DNA of 64,000 bases from Erysipelothrix sp. HDW6A (GTDB taxonomy: Bacteria; Bacillota_I; Bacilli_A; Erysipelotrichales; Erysipelotrichaceae), in assembly GCF_011400295.1 (NCBI RefSeq), contig NZ_CP049859.1, positions 1,240,001 to 1,304,000 on the forward strand, in the 5' to 3' direction. The notes beneath the pieces were generated by a model that made no database searches, was not told the DNA's origin, and was given only the letters and a program-made list of their open reading frames with translations. Position numbers and translations under genes: made by a program. Every line of letters starts with the position of its first letter. The stretch's first letter is position 1. Positions 1 to 9,638 of the stretch are shown piece after piece.

Positions 1-464
1 CAAAACAAGCACAAGATATTCTTACAGAAAAAGACATTCGTGTTATCGAAACAAAAACAATTCCTCAAGGTTTATCAGCATGTGTCATGTTTAATCCTGA
101 TATTGATGTTGATGATAACTTAGAAGAAATGCTTGCAGCTGTATCCAATACACGAACAGGTCAAGTAACTTATGCAATTAAAGACACAACATTTGAATCT
201 ATTGAAATTCATGAAAATGACTTCATTGGAATTCTTGAGAAAGATATCGTAGCTACAAACTCTGATCGCGTTCTTCTTACTAAAGAATTATTAAAACAAT
301 TAATTCTTGATGAAAGCGAACTTGTTACATTAATCGTTGGTGAAGGTGTAGATAGTGAAGAATCACAAGGTCTTGTAGATTATATTGAATCTAATTATGA
401 TGTTGAAGTTGAAATTATTGAGGGTATGCAACCTGTTTACTCTTACATTATTGGTGTTGAATAA
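1..464 (+). CDS. fakA: Fatty acid kinase catalytic subunit FakA (DAK/YloV family), C-terminal part
   Basis: The frame is open from base 3 to the stop at 462-464, so the gene enters from outside the window. The visible 153 residues match the C-terminal domain of the DAK-phosphatase-like family (YloV/FakA): the phrase TKTIPQGLSACVMFNPD and the following DDNLEEM are typical of this family. In relatives FakA is the ATP-binding subunit that phosphorylates exogenous fatty acids held by FakB for membrane lipid synthesis. Lying just upstream of recG fits the Firmicute order yloV-(sda)-recG. A terminator follows directly, so it probably ends its own transcript. The kinase domain lies outside the window and cannot be checked. 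Confidence 0.85.
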   Translation, partial: KQAQDILTEKDIRVIETKTIPQGLSACVMFNPDIDVDDNLEEMLAAVSNTRTGQVTYAIKDTTFESIEIHENDFIGILEKDIVATNSDRVLLTKELLKQLILDESELVTLIVGEGVDSEESQGLVDYIESNYDVEVEIIEGMQPVYSYIIGVE

Positions 465-465
465 T

Positions 466-487
466 AGGGCGTTCTCGCCCTTTTTTT
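466..487 (+). terminator. Rho-independent terminator after fakA
   Basis: GGGCG (467-471) pairs with CGCCC (476-480) around a TTCT loop and is followed by seven T residues. It sits two bases after the fakA stop. recG begins only 11 bases further on, so recG is either read through or has a promoter within fakA. Confidence 0.85.
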
Positions 488-497
488 CTAAATCTCA

Positions 498-2459
498 ATG
501 ACTAAATTAACACCGAAACAAGAAAACATTATAGATTCACTAGGCTATGATAGTCCCACTAGTTTTCTTAACCACACACCCTACCGATATGATATCTTAG
601 AAAATAAACCTGTTGAACAATGGCAAGAAGGAGATAATCTTGTCTTTTTTGGTGAGCTAATGTCAGGATTCCAACATATTCGTCTACGTGGTAAGCAAGT
701 TATGACGCATTTCCAGGTTTTCGTCGAAGGGGAAGTAATTAAAGTAACCATCTTCAATAGACCTTTCTTAAAGGCTGGAAATTACAACAATGGCATAACT
801 GTAATTGGAACAGTTTCAAAAAATGGATCGATCGTTGCGAAAAGTGTTACAAATACGAGTCTTGAAGAAAATCTTGGCATTAAACCTATGTATCCTCTTA
901 AAGCTGGTATTAAAAACTATGAAATCGTTCGACTCATTAAGAAGCTTCTTCAAGGACTAGAAATTCTTAATATTATCCCGGATAGGTTTATTAAGGATTA
1001 CAGGCTCGAAAATCGACGAAGTGCAATGATAGGTGTCCATACACCAAATAGCATGAATGACGTTCACAGAGCGCTTAGAACTCTAAAATACGAAGAATTT
1101 TTAAGATATCATCTTCATGTCGCTTTAAATTCAAATACCCATGAATTTGGTATTGCAAAGAATGTCTCAATTCAAATGATTCAGAATGAACTCAATAACT
1201 TACCATATACACTCACGAGTGACCAAGAAGAGTCACTGCATGATATTCTTGATGATATTCATTCGCAGAAACAGATGAACCGTCTATTACAAGGTGATGT
1301 AGGGTCTGGTAAGACCGTTGTTGCTTTCTTAGCAGCAGTTGCTGTAATCAAAGCAGGTTATCAAGTGGCGTTTCTTGTTCCTACAGATATTTTACTGTAC
1401 CAACATGTACGCTCATTTCAAAAGATGTTTCCAGATATGGAATGTCACGTTCTTGCTCAGTCAGTAGCAAACCGTGAAGAAAGAATCGCTGAGATTAAAG
1501 AAAGTGGACCTTCTTTGATCATAGGTACTCATACTCTTTTCTCTGAAGACGTTGTCTATAACAAGCTAGGATTAGTAATTATTGATGAACAACATCGTTT
1601 TGGTGTGAAGCAAAGACAAGCAATGATTCAAAAAGGTGAGAAGACTGATACATTAATGTTATCGGCAACACCAATACCTCGAACATTAGCAACAAGTCTA
1701 TTCTTTGACCTTGATGTAAGTACAATTGCTAGTTATCCAAGTCATCGACAAAAAATAGAAACACATTTAATACCGGAAAACTCAATTCGAACAATTTTAT
1801 CCGAGCTTACAAACGTTGTGAAGAACAAGGGTCAAATTTATGTTGTGTGTCCAGCTATATCAGAAGGTGAACGACCTAATGTAAAGTATGTTGAAGGTAT
1901 CTACGATCAACTATCAAACGTATTTTCTGGCTATACTGTTGAAATGATTCATGGAAAAATCAATGATGACCAACGAAAAGATATCATGAATCGTTTTGTA
2001 GAAGGTAAGATTGATATTCTAGTAAGTACAACAGTTATAGAAGTTGGTGTGGATGTTCATAATGCGAATACGATGATAATTTATAATGCTGAGCAATTTG
2101 GCCTAGCGACGCTTCATCAATTAAGAGGACGTGTAGGTCGTGGAACGACTAAGGGTGTTTGCTATTTATTGAGCAGTAGTGATCAAGAGGAAAGTAAACA
2201 ACGATTAGAATCTTTATCAACTCATGATGATGGTTTTGAATTATCGATGATTGATTTAAGAATGCGTGGTATGGGTGATGCTTTAGGAACACGACAATCA
2301 GGCTTACCTAGTTTTATTTTCGGTGATATTGAGAATGATGAAAAAATATTAAGACAAGCAAAACTAGACGCACAAACCATTATAAGTGATCTATCAAACC
2401 CAGATTATAAAAGAATAATAGAATTGACAAGAAAGCAAGACTACATTAAAACTATTTAA
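498..2459 (+). CDS. recG: ATP-dependent DNA helicase RecG
   Basis: 653 residues, slightly short of the usual ~680. RecG remodels stalled replication forks and Holliday junctions. The N-terminal wedge/OB region (about 1-200) is followed by a superfamily 2 helicase core. Walker A GDVGSGKT lies near residue 265, the DEQH box (IIDEQHRFG) near 360, SATPIPRT near 390, and motif VI QLRGRVGRG near 545. The short N-terminus starts close to the conserved HTPYRYD wedge segment. No convincing ribosome site precedes the ATG at 498, which directly follows the fakA terminator, so the start is the least certain part. rnc follows after 28 bases. Confidence 0.95.
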   Translation: MTKLTPKQENIIDSLGYDSPTSFLNHTPYRYDILENKPVEQWQEGDNLVFFGELMSGFQHIRLRGKQVMTHFQVFVEGEVIKVTIFNRPFLKAGNYNNGITVIGTVSKNGSIVAKSVTNTSLEENLGIKPMYPLKAGIKNYEIVRLIKKLLQGLEILNIIPDRFIKDYRLENRRSAMIGVHTPNSMNDVHRALRTLKYEEFLRYHLHVALNSNTHEFGIAKNVSIQMIQNELNNLPYTLTSDQEESLHDILDDIHSQKQMNRLLQGDVGSGKTVVAFLAAVAVIKAGYQVAFLVPTDILLYQHVRSFQKMFPDMECHVLAQSVANREERIAEIKESGPSLIIGTHTLFSEDVVYNKLGLVIIDEQHRFGVKQRQAMIQKGEKTDTLMLSATPIPRTLATSLFFDLDVSTIASYPSHRQKIETHLIPENSIRTILSELTNVVKNKGQIYVVCPAISEGERPNVKYVEGIYDQLSNVFSGYTVEMIHGKINDDQRKDIMNRFVEGKIDILVSTTVIEVGVDVHNANTMIIYNAEQFGLATLHQLRGRVGRGTTKGVCYLLSSSDQEESKQRLESLSTHDDGFELSMIDLRMRGMGDALGTRQSGLPSFIFGDIENDEKILRQAKLDAQTIISDLSNPDYKRIIELTRKQDYIKTI

Positions 2460-2487
2460 TCATGTATAATGTGAGGTAGGTGATAAT

Positions 2488-3168
2488 ATGACAATCGATG
2501 ATCTTTTTGAATCATTAAATATTAAGTATAATAATCGAGAATTAATTGAGAATGCTTTTATTCATTCCTCATATGTGAATGAAAATCAAACACATTTGTC
2601 TGATAATGAACGTCTAGAATTTATGGGCGATGCAGTCTTGCAAATCTGTGTTTCAGAGCGTCTTTTTAATAATGAGGTTGAACTTAATGAAGGCCAAATG
2701 ACTTTGTATCGTTCTCAGTTAGTGTATGAAGATGCGCTAGCTCAGTATAGTTTGGATTTAAAGCTGAATGAGCTTTTAAAACTAGGTACAGGGGAAGAAC
2801 GTAATGGTGGACGTACACGACCATCAATTATTGCTGATTTATTTGAAAGTTTTATTGGTGCAGTTTATCTTGATACAGGAATCAAAAGTGTCAATATAAT
2901 TTTAGATAAAGTTTTAGAAGGACCAATGAAGGATTTAGATAAATTAGCAATTACTGATTATAAGACAAAACTTCAGGAATTCATTCAAGCGGATTCACGT
3001 AAATCAGTGACTTATGAAGTAGTAAATACTACAGGACCATCCAATGCTCCTGTCTTTGAAGTGGTTGTAAAACTTGATAATTTAATCTTTGGTAATGGTA
3101 AAGGCCTTAGCAAGAAAAAGGCAGAACAAGAAGCAGCGCGAGATGCTTTTGAAAAATTGGTAAAGTAG
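2488..3168 (+). CDS. rnc: Ribonuclease III
   Basis: 226 residues, normal length. It cleaves double-stranded RNA in rRNA processing and mRNA turnover. The signature NERLEFMGDAVL (residues about 40-51) holds the catalytic acidic residues. The second catalytic patch is in ADLFESFIGAVYLD near 116-130, and a double-stranded RNA-binding domain fills about 155-226, ending in KKKAEQEAARDAFEKL. The start is supported by GAGGTAGGTGATAAT upstream of the ATG. polC follows after nine bases, so the two are probably cotranscribed. Confidence 0.97.
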   Translation: MTIDDLFESLNIKYNNRELIENAFIHSSYVNENQTHLSDNERLEFMGDAVLQICVSERLFNNEVELNEGQMTLYRSQLVYEDALAQYSLDLKLNELLKLGTGEERNGGRTRPSIIADLFESFIGAVYLDTGIKSVNIILDKVLEGPMKDLDKLAITDYKTKLQEFIQADSRKSVTYEVVNTTGPSNAPVFEVVVKLDNLIFGNGKGLSKKKAEQEAARDAFEKLVK

Positions 3169-3177
3169 AGGTGCCTT

Positions 3178-6100
3178 GTGAACGATTTTTTGAATAAATT
3201 AAGAATTAATAAGAAATACTTGAATTATTTTGAACACGCAAATTTAGAAAATGTCAGTTATTCTCAATCTAAGAAAAAACTTGATGTAATGCTTTCAGTA
3301 GATGAAGCATTACCTTTTTCTGTTTATCAAGAGCTTGTAAAAAGAATTCAATTAACAACACATACAAAAGCAACAGTAAATATTAAAGCAAAAGCATCAT
3401 CGTTATCATATTTAGATATGAATCAATATGTAAGTTATGTTGCAAGAAAACATAATTTAAGAGCAATTGCTGATGCTCATTTTACGTTCTCAAAAACACA
3501 TGTGAGTGTACTATGTCAGGATGAAATGCATTGCTTAGATGCAAGGCGTCATGAAGAGACACTAAAAGAAGGACTAAAGCAATTTGGTCTTGATTGTGAA
3601 GTTATTACAGAAGTAAGGGTTAATAATCCTGAAGATGAGATTGTTGTAATGCAACAAATGCAAAAGCCTGAAGTGGTTGAAAAGAAAGTGGTGTCACGTC
3701 AACCTCGTCGAGGTGGTAAAAAAGAATACACTCCTGTTGCTATGGAGATTTTAAGTGATGAAGCTCACAACATTTCGATTAGAGGTTTGATTTTTGAAAT
3801 TGAAACAAGAGAAACACGTACAGGGAGTTTTATTGTTAAGTATTTTATTTCTGATGGTAAGTCCGCTCTTGTAATTAGTGATTTCGTGAAAGAAGAATCA
3901 GAAATTATTAAGAAGGGTACATGCATATGTGCTTATGGTAATTATGTTTTTGAAGCACGCTTTGAAAAAGACTATATCTTTAAAATGGATCGTTATGAAG
4001 AAATCCCTAATATCTTTGTGCGTTATGATAATGCACCTGCTAAACGTGTTGAGTTCCACTTGCATACGAAATTTTCTGAGATGGATGGAATTAGTGATGC
4101 TAGTGAATATTTAGCACAGGCTTTTGAATGGGGACATCCTGGTATGATCATTACTGATCATACAGCAGTGCAATCTTTTCCAAAGGCATACGGAAGCTTG
4201 AAAAATCTACGGAAGAAGTATCCAAATCAAGAATTTAAACTTGGTTATGGTGTAGAAATGAATATGGTTGATGCAAACTTGCAAATCGTTACTCAAAGTC
4301 ATGATGAGAAGCTACATCAAGGAAACTATATTTGTTTTGATATTGAAACAACAGGTTTATCCAACTACTATGATCACATCATTGAATTCGGTGCTGTTCG
4401 TATCCAGGATGGTAAAGTTGTCGACAAAATGCAAACTTTTATTAAGCCACCTGTATCAATTAATGCTCATATTGAGTCTATTACCAACATATCAGATAAT
4501 GATGTTAGAAACGCACCACGTATCGAAGAGTGTATTGATGATATCTTGGAGTTCATTGGTGACTATCCATTAGTAGCTCACAATGCACAATTTGATATTG
4601 ATTTCATGCAAGAGATACTTAGAAAACTTAACCGTCCTTCGCTTCCAAACGCTACGATTGATACTCTAGATTTATCACGAGCATTGTTTGATAATCGTCG
4701 TTCATATCGTCTTGGAGCAATTTCCCGATTGCTACGTATTCCGTATGATGAAGACGGAGCTCACCGTGCTGACTACGACGCTGAAGTTTTAAGTCTTGTC
4801 TTTTTAGAAATCTTACGAGATGACCGTCTTGCAGAGATGACTACAATCACAGATTTACAGTCATTAAGTGATGAACGTGGTTTTACGAAAGTTAGAAAGA
4901 GCCATGTTAATGTTATTGCTAAGAATAAAGCTGGATTAAAACAACTTTATGAACTAATTTCATACTCTCATACAAAAAACTTAGCATTCTTTGGGAATAC
5001 ATCAAAAGGGGATGCTGCAATGGCAGAGCCACGTATTATTCGTGAGGAACTCGTTAAACGTCGTGATAACCTGCTCATTGGTGCAGGTTGTACAAGTTCA
5101 GAACTTTTTGAAATTGCCATGAATAAAAATCAAGAAGCTTTAGAAAAGGCTATGAGTTTTTATGACTATGTAGAGATTATGCCTTTAGATTATTATCATG
5201 TTCTTGTTTATGGAAATACAATTGAAAGTGATGAGCGAGTCAAAGAAATCGTTCGAAGAATCATAAGTGTTGCAAAGAAACTTAATATTCCAGTATTAGC
5301 AGTAGGTAATGTGCATTACAATCACCCTCGTGAGAAGGTTATCCGTGATGTTTACATTCAATCTCAAGGAATTGGTGGTGTACGTCATCCATTGTACTTC
5401 TTTAACGAAGAAAAACGTTTAAACTTTGTAGCGCCAAATGCACATTTCCGTTCGACTGAAGAAATGCTTGTTGAATTTTCTTGGTTAGGTGAACGAGAAG
5501 CGTATGAGTATGTCGTTGAGAACACTGTAGCTATGCTTGATCAAATCGAAGATATGTCTCCGAAACAATCAGATCTATTTACACCAAAATTAGAAAATTC
5601 TGATACATTACTTGAAGAAATTGTGTATCATAACGCACATAAAATTTATGGAGAAGAATTACCTGAAATTGTAAGTGCACGTATTGAAAGAGAATTAAAA
5701 TCTATTATCGGAAACGGTTATGGAGTTATTTATTATATTTCTCATTTGATGGTTAAACGTTCTCTTGATGATGGATACCTTGTAGGTTCGCGTGGATCGG
5801 TAGGGTCATCACTCGTAGCCACCTTGGCTGAGATTACAGAAGTTAACCCACTTGCACCTCACTATGTTTGCTTAAAGTGTCACCACAGCGAATTCTTTAA
5901 CGATGGCCGTGTTTCAAGTGGATTTGACTTACCACCAAAGGATTGCCCTCATTGTGGTCATGCGATGTTAGGTGATGGACAAGATATTCCTTTTGAAACC
6001 TTCTTAGGGTTTGAAGGGGATAAAGTTCCTGATATTGATTTGAACTTCTCTGGTGACTATCAAGAACATGCACATAATTTTACTAAAGAAATATTTGGAG

Positions 6101-7478
6101 AACAGTATGTTTATCGTGCTGGTACAATTTCTACTGTTGCACAAAAAACAGCGTATGGTTATGTAAAAGGGTATCAAGAGAGTCTTAATTTACCTGAAGG
6201 TTCAAATGCTTGGAATACGTATCTATCATATGGTGCAGAAGGCGTTAAACGAACAACTGGACAGCATCCAGGGGAATCATTGTTGTTCCTGATTATATGG
6301 ATGTCCATGATTTTACACCGATACAATATCCTGCCAACAATCCAGCATCCAGCTGGTATACAACGCATTTTGAATTCCATGACATTGATGATAACGTCTT
6401 AAAACTTGATATTTTAGGGCATGTTGATCCAACAGCTATGAAATTTTTAGAGCGTTTAACAGGCATTGACGTTAAAACAGTTCCGATGAATGATCCCGAG
6501 ACACTTTCACTTTTTAGTCGTACGGATGCACTAAAAGTAGATGAACGAAACTATCATGAAGTTACTGGTGGTTTAGGATTACCAGAGTTTGGTACACCAT
6601 TTGTACGTGGTATGTTGGAAGCTACGATGCCTGATAAGTTCTCAGATCTTGTTCGTATTTCTGGTTTATCCCATGGTACAGATGTTTGGAGAACAAATGC
6701 TGAAGATTTAATTAAGAATAACGGTTTATCACTTGATGAAGTAATTGGTTGTCGTGATGATATCATGGTTTATCTCATGCATGCTGGATTACCTGCAAAA
6801 CTTTCCTTTGATATTATGGAAAGTGTTCGTAAGGGAAAAGGGTTACGTGAAGAGTGGATTGAAGCAATGAAAGCTAACAATGTACCACAATGGTATATTG
6901 AGTCATGCTTAAAAATTAAGTACATGTTCCCGAAAGCTCACGCTGTTGCATATGTTATGATGGCGATTCGTGTCGCTTGGTTTAAAGTTCACCAACCCTT
7001 AGCTTATTACTGTTCTTATTTCTCACTTCGAGTTAACGCTCATGAAATTGAAACACAAACTGCATCGATGGAAACTGTACAAGCACGTTTGAATTCAATT
7101 AATATGAGGTTAAAAGACTTTAATACTAAGAGAGATGTCACAATTAAAGAAAAAAACTTAATTGATACTTTAGAAGTTACTTTAGAATTACAAAGTCGTG
7201 GTTTTACAATTAGCCAAATTGACTTAGATTTATCAGAAGCTGATGAATATCGTTTAGACCCACGTGATAACAAAGCCATCATTCCACCATTTACTGTTGT
7301 TGATGGACTTGGTGTGAACGTAGCTAAACAAATTGTAAGTGCTCGTGAAGAAAAACCGTTTATTTCTAAGAAAGACTTAATGAGTCGTGGCGGAATATCT
7401 TCAACGACAGTTAAGAAATTCGATGAACTTGGGGTTACAACTCACCTCCAAGAAACTAACCAAATGAGTCTATTTTAG
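3178..7478 (+). CDS. polC: DNA polymerase III PolC-type, interrupted by a one-base deletion
   Basis: The GTG start follows AGAGGTG. Frame 1 runs to about 6273 with the PolC layout: N-terminal domain, OB-fold near 185-285, PHP domain starting at VEFHLHTKFSEMDG (about 290), an inserted DnaQ-type 3'-5' exonuclease with DIETTG (about 388), and the palm motif PDIDLNFSG (about 950). After KRTTGQHPG the frame turns to unrelated residues. The true sequence continues in the next frame from 6273 (IIVVPDYMDVHDFTP) to 7478, including TTHFEFHDIDDNVLKLDILGH. Restoring one G in the run at 6271-6274 gives 1433 residues, the normal PolC length. PolC is the essential leading-strand replicase in Firmicutes, so an error in the sequence is the likeliest explanation. 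Confidence 0.93.
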
Positions 7479-7487
7479 GAGCTTACT

Positions 7488-8597
7488 ATGAAGATATATT
7501 TAACACGTCATGGACAAACAGACTGGAATGTTGCAAAACGTATCCAAGGGAGTACAGATATTCCTTTGAATCAAGAAGGAATAAGCCAAGCTCAAAACCT
7601 TGGGAACACACTTCTTTCAGAAAATATTAATATATCGAAGATTTATAGTAGTAATAAAAAAAGAGCAATTCGTACCGCTCAAGAAGTATCTGAAATCACA
7701 GAAATACCATATGAAGTGGTTGATGACTTACAAGAAGTCCATCTCGGTGAATGGGAAGGTCTGTCTTGGGATGAGGTACGAGAGAAAGATACCATACGTT
7801 ATGAAAAATGGTTTCAAGCTGATCGACGTACAGTAAAGTCACCTCAAGGTGAATCATATCAACAAGTCATGGAACGTGTCTTGCCAAAACTACTCAATCT
7901 TTCAAAAGATCACGATGAGGATATTTTGGTGGTTACTCATGGTGCCGTTATTATGAGTTTACTAAGTCTTCTTAACGATGCTCCTTTTGAAGAAATGACA
8001 CAATTCCGTGTTCCTAACACTAAAGTCGTAGAATTAACGAGAAGCCAAGTACAGGCTTGTTATAAGAAGTTTGTAGTTGAATCAATAAAACTTGAAAAAC
8101 CAAGTCTTCGATACTTAGACTCAATTCTTCGTTATAAAAACACTGCAGTAAATAGTGGTGAGGTTCTTCACGGGAGTTCTGGATTAGAAAACTTTGATAA
8201 TATTGAAGAATGGTGTCAGCAAACTTTCATGGACGAGTATAAAGAGACTGTTAGAGAAGGCTATGTACCTGCAACAACCTTTCTTTGTGTTCGTAAATCT
8301 GATGAACAAGTTGTCGGTATGATTAATATACGACGTGAATTGAATGATTATCTGTCAAAGTTTGGTGGACATATCGGATATTCTATTCATCAAGATGAAC
8401 GAAGAAAATCGTATGCGAAATCAATGCTTCAAAAAGCTTTAGAGTATTGCAAAGAAATTGGACTTGAACACGTTTTGATCACAGCTGATTCAAACAATAT
8501 TGCTTCCCAAAAAACTATCGAATCATGTGGTGGTGTTTTTGAGAATGAAGTTAAAGACGGAGATGGTATGCTTCGTAGATATTGGATTACATTATGA
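7488..8597 (+). CDS. Histidine phosphatase - GNAT acetyltransferase fusion
   Basis: 369 residues in one frame with a good ribosome site (TAGGAG). Residues 1-185 are a histidine phosphatase (phosphoglycerate-mutase-like) domain: TRHGQTDWN holds the R7-H8-G9 phosphohistidine motif, SSNKKRAIRTA (54-64) and LGEWEGLSWDEV (86-97) are typical, and the second catalytic His is H151 in VVTHGA. Residues about 195-369 are a GNAT N-acetyltransferase, with GGHIGYSIHQDERRKSYA (293-310) as the acetyl-CoA-binding segment. Each half is recognisable, but I cannot name a substrate for either. It sits between polC and a phosphoesterase whose start overlaps its stop (ATGA). Confidence 0.85.
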   Translation: MKIYLTRHGQTDWNVAKRIQGSTDIPLNQEGISQAQNLGNTLLSENINISKIYSSNKKRAIRTAQEVSEITEIPYEVVDDLQEVHLGEWEGLSWDEVREKDTIRYEKWFQADRRTVKSPQGESYQQVMERVLPKLLNLSKDHDEDILVVTHGAVIMSLLSLLNDAPFEEMTQFRVPNTKVVELTRSQVQACYKKFVVESIKLEKPSLRYLDSILRYKNTAVNSGEVLHGSSGLENFDNIEEWCQQTFMDEYKETVREGYVPATTFLCVRKSDEQVVGMINIRRELNDYLSKFGGHIGYSIHQDERRKSYAKSMLQKALEYCKEIGLEHVLITADSNNIASQKTIESCGGVFENEVKDGDGMLRRYWITL

Positions 8598-9439
8598 AAA
8601 TTGCTATATTAAGTGATATTCACGGTAATTATACGGCCTTGAAACTTGCGCTAGCGGATCTATGTCAAAAAGACATTGATTCGCTAGTTTTACTAGGGGA
8701 CCTTATTACTGACGGTCATGAAGATAATGAGATTATTGATGAATTGAGTTCAATAGCACTTGTGTCAATCTTAGGGAATCGTGAACGATCCATTCTTAGA
8801 ATTCGATCAAAAGATGTTCCCATTAACTTAAAACCTATAATGACATCCTCAGAGCTTTTGACGGCAAAATCTGTCAAGTACATAAGTTTATTAAAGTCGT
8901 TTGAGATCCTGAAGAAAAATAATACATCAATACTTCTCATTCATGGGGATCAAAATATCCATGACTTTGATGATTTGACTAATTTTTACGATGAATTGAT
9001 TGCTTTATATGATTTTGATATCTGTTTATTTGGTCATACTCATAAGCATCAAAACGAAGTATACAAAGGGAAGAAGTTCATTAATCCGGGGTCATTAGGT
9101 ATTCCTACACGTGATTCAAATTATACTTATGGAATTTTGGATATAGAAACACAAGAATTTTCAGTGGAAAAACTTCCGATTGAACCAACGTTTGTTTTCT
9201 TGTTTGATAAATATGTTGAATCAGAGTATTTTAAAGAAAATCCTATTTGGTCAATGCTTATCCTTGATTCCATAAAGTTTTCTACTAATAGGGTTAATAG
9301 TTACTTTGAAATAATCGAAATGCTTATGGAAGAAAATACAACAATTGGTTTTGAAGAGGCATGGATAAGCGCATTAGAGGTATACTTAGTTACTTATTCG
9401 TCAACAGTTGAGATTACTCTTATTCAGCAATATACATAA
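8594..9439 (+). CDS. Metallophosphoesterase (YfcE/calcineurin-like family)
   Basis: 281 residues. The ATG at 8594 overlaps the previous stop as ATGA and gives the family start MKIAILSDIHGNYTA. The calcineurin-like metal ligands are visible as DIHGN (8-12), LLGDLITDG, GNRE, LLIHGDQ and FGHTHKHQ, with the conserved NPGS near 177. Residues about 185-281 form a C-terminal extension beyond the ~160-190 residue YfcE core that I do not recognise. Likely a cytosolic metal-dependent phosphodiesterase; the substrate is unknown. It is the last gene before a terminator, so it probably closes the recG/rnc/polC transcription unit. Confidence 0.85.
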   Translation: MKIAILSDIHGNYTALKLALADLCQKDIDSLVLLGDLITDGHEDNEIIDELSSIALVSILGNRERSILRIRSKDVPINLKPIMTSSELLTAKSVKYISLLKSFEILKKNNTSILLIHGDQNIHDFDDLTNFYDELIALYDFDICLFGHTHKHQNEVYKGKKFINPGSLGIPTRDSNYTYGILDIETQEFSVEKLPIEPTFVFLFDKYVESEYFKENPIWSMLILDSIKFSTNRVNSYFEIIEMLMEENTTIGFEEAWISALEVYLVTYSSTVEITLIQQYT

Positions 9440-9475
9440 TCATTGTTTAGTATTAGTAACTAGTTATGTTTATTG

Positions 9476-9508
9476 ACTCCTTTATGGTTTCCATACTGGA
9501 GTTTTTTT
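9476..9508 (+). terminator. Rho-independent terminator after the phosphoesterase gene
   Basis: ACTCC (9476-9480) pairs with GGAGT (9498-9502), with an inner TATGG/CCATA pairing around TTT, followed by a run of T residues. Confidence 0.8.
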
Positions 9509-9572
9509 GTGATATGTATTCATTTATTTGAAATGTCACACAAGATTAACACGAAATTGAACGTCTGCATTC

Positions 9573-9601
9573 TTTACATTGTTCAATATCATAGGTATAA
9601 T
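9573..9601 (+). promoter_or_regulatory. Sigma-A promoter of the nucleotidyltransferase-PLP / DUF1015 unit
   Basis: TTTACA (9573-9578), 17-base spacer, TATAAT (9596-9601). It lies 37 bases upstream of the chosen ATG at 9639 and just after a terminator, so the two downstream genes form an independent unit. The near-consensus form suggests strong constitutive transcription. Confidence 0.8.
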
Positions 9602-9638
9602 TCATAATATGAACAAATGAATGGTGGAGGTTTTAATT

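Noticed and set aside
6260-6300. Programmed frameshift in polC
   Set aside because: A GGG GAA is not a slippery heptamer, no conserved precedent is known to me in PolC, and a missing G in a homopolymer explains it better.
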